Notes: generated from the letters alone by a model not told the origin. Shown: positions 31,111-43,661, numbered from the stretch's first letter. The stretch: DNA of 64,000 bases from Carnegiea gigantea (GCA_029747015.1 JAKOGI010000053.1:597001-661000); one strand, 5' to 3'. Translations and numbers: made by a program.

Positions 31111-34100
31111 TCACTCCAATTCTTTCTGGAAATCAATATTATCGACAAAAACCTGCACAGGAAATATGTTGTCAGATTCATTGCTCAGTCTAGAGCAGTT
31201 AGACAATAAGAATTACTTACAGTTTGGATAGAACTTAGAAGAACTATTTTATTACATGTTGATCAACGCACCCAGTGCTGTTAGATTGAGAAGCTACAGT
31301 TAGCAGCTCATAGTCAGTAATATATTCTATAATAAAAGTGCAGCAAAGCTATGGGGTGCAGTGGTGAGAGCCATGGTTCTCCCTACATTAAGATACTACC
31401 CATTGGAATCCTGTTTGTGTCTGGAAATAAGTCCAGCGTTTTCACTATGCTAGTCAGACGCGGGCAAAAATGCGCATGATCATATGCCAATGGTCAACCA
31501 AAATTTTTTAAACCCGCAAACCACCCCCCCAAAAAAAGTCAATCAATGAGCAGCAATCAGCATAAACCATGGGTGGTTAAACGACGGCAAGAGTATTGAG
31601 TACATCTATGCTTGGATCCTAAATCCAGTTCCAAATGGAGTCTGAATGAAGGCACACACCATGTAAATCAGATCCTACACAGCAATACGTCTAAGTCTTT
31701 GATATGATTTCCCAATTCCCACCATGAAATGACGACTCTTCAATACTTTTTTGCGAGTGAGACCTGAAGTGAACTTCTCTACAAACATTTCTGGAACACT
31801 CACAGAAGCCTTGAATAAAATAAAGTGCTGTTTAGACTAATGTTGGCATTAATTCTTATCAGCAAGCATACATGTTGATAACATTGGTATGCACCAGGGA
31901 TCTGAAAGTTACCGTCTTCCAGCCATCAGGATCAAGGCATGCTGTTATCTTCGTGTTGATACCAGGCAATGGTCCAGGCTCCCGTGTGATCTTCCCCCCA
32001 CTGAGTTCAATTTCTTCTGCAGTTTTATAAACATCATCAGTGCCAATTGCAATCTGCAGGTGCAGGAACCGTTATTCCGAATTACTATGAAATGCAGTAA
32101 TTGCAATATAACAGAAAGGCGGAGACTTTATGAAACAATCATGATTCAAAAAAGGTCTATGATTCGCTCGGAATCTGGAAAAACTTAGCCCACCATGGCT
32201 ATCAGAATAAACAGGATTCAGATAATCAATCTTTTAGCTGAGCACAATATAACATCAGGGCAAAGATGATGAGCTTAAGCCGCATAACCCAGATGAAGCA
32301 AAACTCTTATTAACCAATTCAGTTTAAGGATTGACAAGGATAGGTTGCACACTCAAAAGAATACCCAAAATACTAAACTTCACAAAAATTATTTAACCAA
32401 TAGAATTTCATCATAGGCGAGGAAATTCAGCATGAATTAGTGCCTACTCTGTAACTAGAGGAAACACCCTTCAAGTACTCACCTTCCAAGTAAAGGTCAA
32501 GTTGTTTAATTTAAGGCCATACTAGTCTACAAAGGATAAAATTGAGAAACATGTTATCCAGAGTTCTTGACCAAAAATGTTCCCGAAGTTTTTTTGGTAC
32601 CTAAGCATTCCTCTAAACTATATAAGTACGTATTAAAATGCCATGTTACCAGCTGCAGCCGCTTAAGGGATAAAATATTAATTTAACTGGCTAAAATGTA
32701 ATTGAAAGTGACATTGATAAACAAACAACGGGGAAAATGATTTTTACTAAATTGACAGCAAAGACCTTCATTACCAAAACATTCACTCACTTCGTAGGGT
32801 TTCAAGTTATTGAACTTACATTTTTAGGGTTGTTCTTGGTTGAAATCCATTACCAAAACTACCAAGCTCTTGAAAAGTGCCATCTTATCATTGCTCAGAA
32901 ACTTCACACCCAACAAGTTTCTACTAAAATTCATGTGACGCATATTATTCCCAAATATCAACGACTCATGGGATTCCCAATGTTGAGTTGCTTAAAGTTC
33001 CTAATTTCAGAAGAGTACACCTGAAAATTAATTAATGGACAAATTTATGTACTCTAAGCCCCCAAATATCATGAATTTTATCAGGGATCAAGGCAATGAA
33101 TTGGTTACCAAACAGATCCAAGTTCTGCAAACTGCTCATTGAACCCAACGAAGGGACTAATCGACCAGTTTTCCACTAAGCTGAGCTTCCAAATCATTCA
33201 GCCCAATTAGAGTGCCGAATTTGTGTTGACATCACAAACAACACTCAAGAAGGAATTAGGGCAAGGATTGAAATCTACTTTGTTGAAAATCACGACATTA
33301 TTGATTTTACCCACTGGATCATGGCAGATTCCCTTCCTGAACTCCAGCAGAGCTCAGAGCTCATCCAAAATTAAGCACGGAGTGACAACGAAATTGAAGA
33401 GAATCACACTCAGTTTTTAGAGGGTTCTTGATCGAAATTAGATGAACATCACAACTACCAGGGCAATAATTAAGTTTCTTGCAAGAATTACACTCAATTT
33501 GGGTGCTCAGTGTGGGGAAGAAGGTTGTGAACTGGTTTGGAGAAAGCTCACCTCTTCTTTTGTCTTTTTGCTTCTTTTTTTTTGGGCTTCGCTTTTCCAT
33601 TCAACCTTCAAAAATAACTCCCAAAAAAAACCCGGATGAAACCGACAAAGAAATTCAATAGCGGCATTTTAAAGTTTACTAATTAAATTCAGTGGCATGG
33701 ATAGGTTCAAAAAAGTTTCAGTGGCATTTTTGAATATTTTCAAAACTTCAGTATCACTTTTGATCAAGAATTCAGTTACCCAAGATAAAGTCGTAAGAAG
33801 CCCTATTGCCAATAAGATATGGGAAGTAAGACTTAGATGGTTTACATTTTGAACACACGCACCAAGATGAGCCACCTAGGAGCTATAAGAAGTTCTTATT
33901 CATAAACCAGAAAAAAAAAGGAAGGCAAGAGAAACAAGGAGAAGACATCGGGTTGAACTTGCCCCATCGACATTTTCCCATAGAGGACATGATCGTAGAC
34001 AGAAGTTTCTGAAAGCCTGAAAATTAAGATTTTGAACCCAAGCTAGGAAATCTCTGTATCCTTTTGCTCTAATCACTTGACCCTTTTGCTCGAACTTTTC

Positions 34101-37100
34101 TGTAGGACAGAGCCTTCACCATTCACTTCTCTGTAATACTGAATATGCGCTCTTACACCAATTGACCTCCCTCAAAATGATCGTATGTCCATCTAGGTAG
34201 TCAGAATATACCGTATGCCACTTTGCCCATCTTGTGCCATTGTAAACTCACACTTCAAAATCCACAATATGGTGCCTGGTGAACCCTTTGTACTTCACCC
34301 GCTCCCCCCTTCCCCCTACCCTCTTATTGAAAATGTTTAGAGGGATGTTTAGGGTATCTAAGTGGCTATTCAAGGTAGGATAGCAAAAGCCTCTCTGTGC
34401 CACTAAATAAAGGCTACTCAATACTATCTCCAGCAGTTTTTGATATTGTTTGCTTCTAATATTCTATTTATCTTTGGTTGCCTTGGGTATAAGACTCATC
34501 CATTTGCTATCCTACAAGCAAATCACAAATTAGGATTTAAATTAATTCCAGGTTTTAATCCGAGAGCGATTTGAAGAAATTTCATGCAATTGTTTGAGGG
34601 TGTTCCTTTAAATTGCACCAATTGTTTTGTGTCAAGAATCAATCTAAACTAAATAGAGCTTTGCCAATTCTAACCCATTTTGAGGTGGGTGACTCAATGA
34701 GCCTCAAAAAATGGAAGCCCAAGGAGAAATTGAGGCAATGAAGTTTGAGCCAAGTACCTCAGTGAGCCTGACCGCTCCTGAGGTGTGCTTTTTAGTTTTT
34801 AAAATCTGAGGTCACTATTGTCATGAAACCAATTTACTGAATGCTTTCTTGTTATACTTTATTAAAGGCTAAGTGCCAGTTATTAAAATTAGAACTCTCT
34901 ACTACATATCAAAAATGATGAAAAACAGAAAAGAAATCAGGAACTTGGGATCTATTAAGTTGGCCCTAAACTCAAAATTTTCTTGTCAAATGTCAATCTG
35001 ACAAAACCCAACTGCCCAACACAACTGCAACCTCTAATCCTCACCAAAATGTTGAAGAGGCTTTAAAAGAAATATCACCAAATGGGGGTTGGGGGGGCGG
35101 GGGGGGGAGATGCTGCACAATACTGGCATCTATATGTGCAAATCAAAGTTAACCAAAGCACTACCATGGAGTCTCAGCAGGCATGCGGGGGGTGGGGGGC
35201 GCCTCCTACCTGAGCATAGGCATTTCCTTTGTCATATTCAGTAACTCCATAGTTGTAGGTCAACTCCACCACAGGGTTTGTATCTTCAGGACCATAGCCC
35301 ATCATCGCTATTGTGTACTGGAAGAGAAAGGCAGTAAGTTAAACAGCCAAGCGCAACGACAAATGGACATAGGAAAACACATCCCCAACCCCTCTCTTCC
35401 CCACCCCCCAATAAAAAAGAGAAAAGAAAATGAATGGAGTGACAAATATATGCTGCCGCTGAGATGTGCATCCCAGTGAGTTCATCAAGACTGATACAGC
35501 ACCAAAATGCACAGTTCAACAATAAGCAGAGAACTGGCTCCAAATGTCAGGCCCAATCTGTGACTACGGTGCAGGTTTCTATCATGGCTCACACATCTTT
35601 TCTCCATGCTCTAACGGCTCTTAAAAAGGATGATAATGCACACTTTCCCAAATAGAAACTGTACATCAGTATACATGCCACATCACTTCTATGTCATACT
35701 AAGGGCCTGTTCTTTTAATGGGTAAATTCCAAAATACCAAACTCAACCCACTTCAACCTACTTCAACTATTTTTAACCAAGTTCAATTTATCACATAAAA
35801 AAAATTTAACCCACTTCAACTTACTTTAACCCACCTCAACCTACTTCAACCCACTTCACCCTTTTACCCACCCCAATTTATCCACAAAAAGAACAGGCCC
35901 TAAGGAGAGACAAGAATAATTAATCCCAAATTAGGCTTAGATAACTGGATGATTCAAACAATCAACAAGCAAAGCTATATCAATAAATAACAACCTAATC
36001 ACTCAAGTTCGACAGATCTCTATAGAGCATGATAATAATGTTTCGTGTAGCAAAGACTGCATGAAGAAGGTATCACAAAGTGCTCAGATCCCACATTAAG
36101 GCCTAGGTCAATATGATTAGGAAAATAGGCTTTGCTTAAGAACAGTAAAGACAGATTCCTACTGAACTATCGCCAAGAGAATAAGCAAATTAAAGAAGGC
36201 CGATAGATTCACAAATATGGGTAGTAATAAGGGGCAAAAGGTAGATGAACGAATCCAGGAATCCTGGATGGAGGCTTTGAAAAGGGCCAATATAATTCAC
36301 CGTTTTTTCTTTTATTTGTTTTTTCCCTGGGAAGGGGGGGGGGTTACTATGCATCTCACTTTTATATCCTGAAGTAACAAATTTATAATCCCCAGAGACC
36401 ATCTAATTGATGATGCCCAAGACGACTACACAGATGAGAATGTAACTGCCCCTAGGACCCTCTATCCATTTTCCGGCCTTCAAAAATGAGAAAGAAATAC
36501 CACTGAAAGAGTTTAAAAAGGATTCTCTCATCCTTTTTGTGGGCAATTAGTAGGCAAAGCTTCTTAAATCTAGGGTCCAATGAAAACAACCTCGCTTCAA
36601 AATACATCAGCCTTCAGCACAAAAATGTAAAGTGCTGTTGCCTTTACACTCTTCTTTGTTCAATACTATATGATAGATAAAGGGAAACGAAAAGGCATGA
36701 CCGCATGACCCTCTAAGACCTTCGACCTGCCTCAAAAGCATAAATATCATAAAGCCATCAAAGTTGACATCTTAACAGAGAATAGAAGCAACAAATTTAA
36801 ATTTCAAGCAATATGGAAGCTTAAGGAATACACAGTTCAAAGGAACTAGACAACTGGAACGGGTTGAGGAAGCAGATGCTCAGTCATTCAATCATGTCAC
36901 AAAAGATTTTCTGGAAATGAAGGCTCAGGTGGACAACCAAAGGGATCTCTGATCAGCAATTATTGCTTCCTGAAAGGAAGAGAAATGGCCAACTGAAATA
37001 TACAAAAGCTATTTCACTAGGAAGGATTCCGCTAAACAAAAGCAAATGGACAATTCCACACAACAGTGCTAATAGTACCCCATAAATAATCGATAGAAGG

Positions 37101-39982
37101 AGAGGCAGATATGCACTCATTATAGACATGCCTGTATGTATATCCAACCCACCAATTGTCATGCCACATGTGATCCTCTCAAACATCTGCGTCAACTATA
37201 CTTTATGCCACCAAAATGGATAGATATGGAGCTCATTCCCGATCCTTCCAATACGTAAAATGCTGGATACATATAACTCTTGATTTCAATTCTAACAATC
37301 AGATGACCCAATACCCTCTCAGGCCCTCACTGCAAGGCGGTAAAAATGGGTGATTCTAGTTTCAATTCAAGCATAAGTATTTTGCACAAGGAAACATGTA
37401 TTGCAACCTCAGAAGCAAAAATGATATGACTGAAATGAAAAGTAATAAATAAAATTTGTACCCACAAGCTAGAATACAATCTTGCATAGGAACAATTTCA
37501 AGGTGCCTTTGACCAGTAAAAGACATATCTTACCTTATACTCAGGACTATCTCGCGTTCGCAGCAACTCCATGCCAAAGGCCTACAACACATGAAGCTAA
37601 TTAGTTCCTTAAGTCAATTATAGTGCTTCAACTTGCAGAACTTACCTTCTTGTAAAATTCAATGGAACGGTCAAGATCACCAACTCGCAGCATTACTTGG
37701 CACAATGGCTCAGGAGTAGCATTCCTTTCAATAAGTTCAAACTTGTAACCATTGTGATCTTCAACAAATGCGATGACAGTGCTCCCACCCTTAACAGGTC
37801 CAGGTTCTCGGGTTACTTTTCCACCCTTAGCCTTTATAAGATCCACAGCCTTAGACACCTGAGTATGGATGTTAATCACAAAATCTAAATGTGCACTAGG
37901 AAGTATTACAGACAAGCAAAGTTCATTCAGAAGTTCCCAGAATGATGATTAGCCAAACTTTAAATGACAACTTGTTCACAACTGCAACCCAGACACAGCG
38001 TGTTACAGGAATGCCATTCTACAACACAATTTTTTCTTCTAAAATGCCAGTATTGCAACTCTCACACAAGAAAATTTCTGTCAACAAATAGATTCAAGGG
38101 AACCTAAGGAAAAAGCATCCTGGAGATCCCTTTTTCCCCCTTTTTTTCTGGGCCACAGCAAAATAGGAAGCTTGGCAACATTCCACCATGCAAACGCTAT
38201 ATGCATCACAATATAGAACAAGTACATGCAAAATTCAGCCAGCAGGCACGATTTCAAGATGATCAAATTGCTGAGGGAGGCGAGGGGTTTCTTTCTTTTA
38301 TTTCTCTTTTTTGAAGGGGGGTAGGGATGGAACTATGGAAGCTGAAGAGGAGTCCGCGCAATTTCTGCCTGTTGGACAGATAAAAACTAATAACCTCAAA
38401 TGATTTCATCATTGAAAAAGAGAAAAATGAAAGAAACAAAGAAGAACAATAAATCATGTGCATTAATTACAAACAATTTGCTCTGCATTGTTCAGTATCA
38501 CAACCATGATCACGTTCAATAATCAAAAGGACAAGAATTATTCTTACATCCTCTACTGCAATGCCAAAATGGCCAAATCCAGTGCCAATATCATATTTGT
38601 CAGCTTTATAATCTGAAAGGAGCATATGAACAGAGACACAAATAAATCCCGAGTTGGTATGTTTCTACATGTTGCTAATGCTTACAAAGAAGGGAGAAGC
38701 AGGAGATTCATATTTTGAGACGGGCAATCCAATATCATAAGCAAAGAGACTGCTTACTATAAGTCAATTCCACGACAAAATGAGAATCCTCAGGCCCATA
38801 ACCAAGAAAAGCATTAGTGTATCTCTCCTCAGGTCTGTCACGCTTCCGCAACAGTTTCATGCCCAGGCATTCCGTATAGAATCTGCAATCATCAACAATT
38901 AGACGCATTCACTTCTAATATTGGTGTGGATGAACATTAATACTACAGAGCATGGTGTGACAGAAATACTTTATTGTCCGATCAAGATCCCGAACACGGT
39001 AAACAACATGAAGCATTCTTCGATTGTCTTTCTTAACCCAGTCCAAGCCATTTTCTTTGGCAGCACTTATGCTAGCCTTTGCGGCACTCTCAGCTCCATC
39101 AACAGCTAAGCTCCTACCTTCTCTCCTTGACAACCTAGAAGCTTTTAAACCGAAACAATGTAACTGTGGAACAGCTGGAACAAAATCCAAACCATCATCT
39201 AATGAAGAACAATGCAAGAACCGCCTCAATACCATTTGCTCAAACAGGTGTTGAAAAATGCATTAACAACTCAGTGTATCATTCATGACAGGAACACCAT
39301 GCGGATAGACTTCAATAACCATACTACTCTCAAAGATGCGATCAAAATCAAAATGAGCAGCATGGAGACAATGAATGCATTTCCTCTATTTTCGAAACAA
39401 ACATTCTCACCCAATAATCTATTAGTTCAGCAGAAGCACCCCACATTGTAGCAAATGAACTCGAATTTGTCCGACTCTTAAGAGTGCCAAAGGAGCCCGA
39501 ATAACCAGTTAAAACACAAGCCCTCTGCATTTCAAATTAGTTCCCCCCCCCCCCCAAAAAAATGAAGGAGAAAAAAATAAAAACCCACTTGTATGCATCA
39601 AGTAAAGAGGCAAATTCTTCTGCCCATGTCTCAATATTAAGTGTAAATTAACCAGAAAAGGCTAACAAGCTTAAGCAATGGCCAAACAGTATGCAGAACA
39701 AGATGGTGATAGAATAGTATAATGTCGAAGCAATATGGCAATTAACATCGGAAATTTCTCAAAATTATAGAACTCAAATTTCGGTTATGAACCATCTGGA
39801 CGAAATCCCATATAAGAAACATTAAAAAAAAAATTAACAAGAAAGGGTAAAATGAATGAGCAGAGCACAGAATTACCACTGCCCAGATGGTGAAAAGAGA
39901 AGCGCGCAGAAATACCAAAGCGGGTAATCGAAGAAGAACTCCTGAAAGCGGAATTGAGACACGGACTTAACGTGGATGCCAT
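31111..39982 (-). CDS. GLX1: Glyoxalase I (lactoylglutathione lyase), two-domain, probably plastid-targeted, 9 exons
   Basis: Converts the hemithioacetal of methylglyoxal and glutathione to S-lactoylglutathione, the first step of methylglyoxal detoxification. Exons on the minus strand: 39877-39982, 38970-39174, 38758-38882, 38548-38612, 37646-37858, 37534-37581, 35210-35317, 31913-32053, 31111-31152. All introns are GT-AG and the phases agree. The CDS is 1053 bp (350 residues) with no stop. Residues 1-60 are Ser/Arg-rich and poor in acids, a likely chloroplast transit peptide. The first glyoxalase domain (about 85-210) has all four metal ligands of the family: H91 (MLHVVYRV), E142 (FVVELTY), H160 (GFGHFGIAV) and E208 (YKFELIER). 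The second domain (about 215-335) has Gln, Glu, Gln and Val at these places, as in plant two-domain enzymes where only the N-terminal site is complete. It ends NIDFQKELE. The ATG at 39982 is chosen because it starts the transit-like stretch; one more ATG lies 18 bp upstream in frame. Confidence 0.95.
32990..33440 (-). pseudogene. LRR receptor-like kinase N-terminal fragment in intron 7 of the glyoxalase gene
   Basis: Minus-strand translation of 33060-33140 reads [20 protein letters not shown] then DKIHDIWGL, typical plant LRR repeats. Upstream (33290-33360), in pieces, [12 protein letters not shown] and DPVGKINN resemble the LRR N-cap that opens such receptors, and a Cys-containing NPCPNSF...VVCDV segment follows. 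The overall order resembles the inactive LRR-kinase type of Arabidopsis At5g10020. There are several stops and frame changes, and no kinase domain. It probably reached the intron as a truncated copy. Confidence 0.6.
35084..35107 (+). repeat. G-rich tract in intron 7 of the glyoxalase gene
   Basis: Four or more G runs (GGGGG, GGGGGGG, then about nine G). A second tract, GGGGGGTGGGGGG, lies at 35187-35199 just past the exon 7 splice donor. Both can form G-quadruplexes on the non-transcript strand. Confidence 0.6.
35703..35900. mobile_element. Tourist-like MITE in intron 6 of the glyoxalase gene
   Basis: A 198-bp element with perfect 13-bp terminal inverted repeats, GGGCCTGTTCTTT and its complement, and TAA on both sides (35700-35702, 35901-35903). 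A TAA/TTA target and GGGCCTGTT-type ends match PIF/Harbinger MITEs. The interior repeats AACCCACTTC/AACCTACTTC words. Confidence 0.85.
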
Positions 39983-40051
39983 TGGTATTAACCTCAACAT
40001 GCCCCACCTTAATTAGATACAAACAACTGAAAATTTTGATCGATTCATTCT

Positions 40052-40060
40052 ATATTTATT
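40052..40060 (-). promoter_or_regulatory. Candidate TATA element of the glyoxalase gene
   Basis: ATAAATATA on the minus strand, about 70 bp upstream of the start codon. It is the only TATA-like word close to the gene. AT-rich surroundings make chance occurrence possible. Confidence 0.35.
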
Positions 40061-40269
40061 GGTGGGCAAAAAAACTGACTGAAGAAGGGAATGTGAGAGA
40101 GGGGAGTATTTGCTTAGCTTCTTAGTAGTTCTCGTTTCGTGAATTGCATCGGTGTTAAGAAAAGCGGTTGGGGACGAGGGAATACTCAGATTACTACAGC
40201 ATCAAGAAAAGGAAACCAAAAGCTTGTAGAGTGAGGTGAGCCAAGGTTCTTCCATCGCTGCTTTTTGGG

Positions 40270-41526
40270 GTATTTGTCCATATGTTTTTATTAGACCTGT
40301 AAGTTCGACCATCGGATGTATTCAAATTTAGATAAAATGCCAATCAGATACATTTTGAATTTGGGTAAAATATAAGTGGGTATATTTCGATTTTAGATGT
40401 TTTTAGCCAACTCAACAGGTTTGGAGCACATTTTAAGTTGAGGAATTTTTCTTTTTGTCACATTCAAATTCTCCGCGCATTTATTACTTAAAATTATTTG
40501 TATTTATTGTAATTTCTTAAAAGAATATCAAAAATATTCAAATTTTTCAATATGATATATGAACGTTGTGTACGAGTGGACAATGAGTCACGTTTGGGTG
40601 GATTGACCCATGTATTAAAATATTAATAATGCGTCGGGTCATTCATGGTCGGCCCGTTTAAAACATGTTAAGGGGTCATAGCAGTTCGACCTGTTAATAG
40701 CTCATTTAATAATTCTTTATTTTGTTAACCAACCCACCATTATCAAATTATGAATGTTTTATTAGTAAGTCGATCCCAAGATGACTACAAGTTGGTCCAT
40801 TGCCCAACACTGACATCAAGTTTGAGACCAATTAGAATGAAAACAAACGAAAGAATATTATAGACGCACAAGATACTATAATTATCTATCAATTATAATA
40901 TCAAAATTTTGGATTATTACAGAGTAATATTATTTAAAATGCGATGAGACGTATTCATTTCACTACGAATGTAATGGTATAACTTGCATATTTTTAATAC
41001 TTGTCTTATTCTAAATTGATTTTCTTAAAAATAGATAATTACTTCATGCCCAATTTCTAAAATTGTTCCTTTTATAAGTTGTACATGGCATTGTTTTATG
41101 GGAATGAATTTGAGAAAGAAGGAGTAGCATTGTCTAATTTCCGAAGGGATGCCATAATTATATAATGTCTCTCTAAATGATTCGTTATAATGAAAAACTA
41201 TTATTATTAAGGGGAAAAAATTAAAGAAAAATAAAAAAATAAGGATATAATATCCGATTGAGCATGCGGGTTCGGATTCGGGTTGGTTTTGATCCAAAAA
41301 TTTACGAATTTTTAAGTTCAGTTTATTTCGAGTTCAAGTTGAGAAAATTATGTTTAATACCCAAAATTTTAGGGCAAGTTTGGGTTGGATTTTTGAGTCG
41401 TGTCAGTTTTTATCAGGTCTAGCTTTTATCATAGTCAAGTTACCATTCATTTATAAAAAGTTAGAGCTCTCCTATCACAAACTTTTTGTATGCGCAAGAG
41501 TAAAACTTGTAACCTTACTTAAATAA
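40270..41526. other. AT-rich intergenic DNA
   Basis: No gene seen. Patches such as GGGTTCGGATTCGGGTTGG (41267-41285) and GGGTCATTCATGG (40637) resemble interiors of old non-autonomous transposons, but no borders can be drawn. Confidence 0.4.
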
Positions 41527-41772
41527 AGGCATGTTCTTTTTAACTTATCATAAGTAACTTATGCTGATGAATGTTGATCGGTGCTGATGAGTGTTAATCA
41601 ATACTGATGAGTACTTATCATTATTGATCAAGAACTGAAATTATGAGTGGGAAATACAACTAAGTACTGATAAGTGCTGATCAGCACTAATTGGTGTTGA
41701 TCAGTGTTAATCAATGTTAATCAGTAATGAGTGCTAATGATAAGTATTATGATAAGTTGAAAAGAACATCTT
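41527..41772. mobile_element. MITE with GCTGAT-rich interior
   Basis: Terminal inverted repeats of about 24 bp with few mismatches: left ATGTTCTTTTTAACTTATCA, right complement ATGTTCTTTTCAACTTATCA. The interior consists of short imperfect repeats of TGCTGATGAGTGTTAATCA type. TAA lies at the left border and TTA at the right, so the target duplication is not clean. Confidence 0.6.
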
Positions 41773-41825
41773 AGTGTCAAGTCTCTTGGTTCTTACCTTT
41801 CTATGATTAACCTTGTTTAGGTTTT

Positions 41826-41827
<2 letters not shown>

Positions 41828-41867
<40 letters not shown>

Positions 41868-41955
41868 GCACAAAAGTCAATGTAGGTGGGATTTGAATCC
41901 CAATCTCTAACAACAACTTTCAAAGAATTTAGCAGTTGAGCTAACTGATACCTAC
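41828..41955 (-). mobile_element. tRNA-derived SINE candidate with (CA)n tail
   Basis: On the minus strand it starts GGTATCAGTTAGCTCAACTG, which contains an A-box-like TAGCTCAACTG, and 32 bp further on has a B-box-like GATTCAAATCCC. Then comes CACCTACATTGACTTTTGTG and a (CA)16 tract in place of a poly-A tail. Order and spacing fit a polymerase III promoter of tRNA origin. Left and right limits are estimates; no target duplication was confirmed. Confidence 0.45.
41831..41862. repeat. (GT)16 microsatellite
   Basis: A perfect dinucleotide run. Confidence 0.9.
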
Positions 41956-42202
41956 ATTAACTTTATTTAGTAATCAACTACTACTAGTTATATTAGCTTT
42001 TTTTTTAATAGAAAAGTTATTAAATGAATTAGTTGCCTCTCAAAAAGATATGAAAAAAAAGAACTAATTTTCAAAAAGTTAATTATAAAGGTTACTCAAA
42101 TCAGCCTTTTGTAAATAGCTATCGAGGCAAAAAGTTGTTACAAAAATGTTAACTAACCAAACATGTTAAGGAATTGTATGATTAATTTAAACAACCAACA
42201 AT

Positions 42203-43079
42203 TAGGAATGGCAATGGGTCTTGGATCCGTCAGATCCAACCCAAATTAAAAGATCTGGGTCCAATTAAATGGGACCCGACGGGTCTTAAGCGGGTTTGGG
42301 TTTGAAGGCCTTGGGTTGGGTCTGGATCTGGGTCTCATAATTTAAGACCCAAACCCAACCCAAGACCCATTTTTATATATTTTTTTAAATGTAATAATCA
42401 ATTAACTAAACTTACTAAAATCTAAAGACTCTAAAATGGTAAAACTCTAAGCTATCTTGTTAGTTAGTGCGCTTCTAGCTACCATGTCTCACCCTTAGTT
42501 GTTTCTGTCTACTCTCACCATTCACCACGATCTACTGCTCGTTTCTCTCTCTACTCTTCTCTGTGCTTTGTCTCACTCCTTCATCACTCAGTTGCTCAGA
42601 GTCCCTCTGAGGCTCGATTCAGCAGCTACTCACACCACTCTTGTTTCTCTCTGCACTTGCAGTCAACCAGTCACTCACACGTCGCATACTCACATCGCAT
42701 GTCTCAGACTTAAACAGACAATACTCGTCATTAGACAGCGTCAACAGTAGCCCAGATCCCTAATTTTTAGTGTGTAAGATGTAAGTAAGAACACTCATTT
42801 ATGGTATGTGTTGCTAGAATGTTTTTATGTTAGATATTATGTTTTCTAAATTCAATTCTTTATCTTAGAAAGTGATAATTCACTATGGGATGTGGAAAAA
42901 ATAAATTCTAACACAAAAAATAGTCAAGACCCGTTTAAGACCCGCGAACCCGTTAGATCCAATGGGTCTAGGTCTGGGTCCCATCTTTTCAAACCCAATA
43001 GATCTGGGGCAAGTCTGAATTTAGGTCCCAACAAAATAAATGAGTCTAGGTTCAGGTGGATCCGATCCATTGCCATCCC
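42203..43079. mobile_element. hAT-like non-autonomous element
   Basis: An 877-bp element. The left end TAGGAATGGCAATGG and right complement GGGATGGCAATGG are inverted repeats extending to a shared GGATCC. It is flanked by CCAACAAT (42195-42202) and CCAACAAC (43080-43087), an 8-bp duplication with one mismatch. The interior carries GGGTCTTGG/AGACCCA-type words near both ends. There is no transposase; the small open frames inside are low-complexity. Confidence 0.72.
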
Positions 43080-43087
43080 CCAACAAC

Positions 43088-43279
43088 CCCTTCAAAAAGA
43101 TATTTTGGTGAACAAATTATTCTGTTTGGCAAGCATGACCCTAGTGTTCTTGTATCTGATAACTGATTACTACTACAAATGATGATTATCAAATCCAAGG
43201 ATAAGACATTTTGAACAGGGAACCTTAATTTCAAGGGATAAAATAATAATAATAACAATAATAATAACAATAATAATAA

Positions 43280-43335
<56 letters not shown>

Positions 43336-43560
43336 TATTAAACAACTAACATCCCCTTCAAAAAGATACAAAAAGATATTTTGGTGAAAAAAGTTATTTT
43401 GGTAAAAAAAGTTATTTAGACAACTGTTTGACAAGCATGATCCTAGTGTTCTTGTATCTGCAACTAATTACCATTACCAATTATGATTATCACATCTAAA
43501 GACAATACATTTTGAATAGTGTAGCTTAATTTACAGGGATAAAATATTAATAATAACAAT
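43088..43560. repeat. Direct duplication linked to (AAT)n arrays
   Basis: About 170-200 bp around 43088-43260 recurs at about 43345-43560 with roughly 80 percent identity by eye (landmarks CCCCTTCAAAAAGATA, CTAGTGTTCTTGTATCTG, GGGATAAAATA). Each copy ends in a trinucleotide array. Confidence 0.75.
43283..43337. repeat. (ATT)n microsatellite
   Basis: About 18 units; together with the preceding AAT run it forms an inverted pair around TTG. Confidence 0.9.
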
Positions 43561-43593
43561 AATAATAGTAATACTATTATTATTATTCAAGGG

Positions 43594-43594
<1 letters not shown>

Positions 43595-43661
<67 letters not shown>
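43595..43661. repeat. (TAA)n microsatellite
   Basis: About 22 uninterrupted units. Confidence 0.9.

Noticed and set aside
39425..39530. Open minus-strand segment after an AG, considered as exon 2 of the glyoxalase gene
   Set aside because: Exon 1 ends with one base of a codon and joins in phase to the acceptor at 39174, giving a continuous transit peptide and mature protein; inserting this segment is not needed and it has no homologous counterpart I recognise.
41880..41955. A functional tRNA gene on the minus strand
   Set aside because: A- and B-box words are present but acceptor and anticodon stems do not pair; it fits a tRNA-derived SINE better.
42499..42750. 83-codon plus-strand open frame inside the hAT-like element
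   Set aside because: Thr/Ser/Leu-rich with no recognisable motif; a transposase or captured gene cannot be supported.
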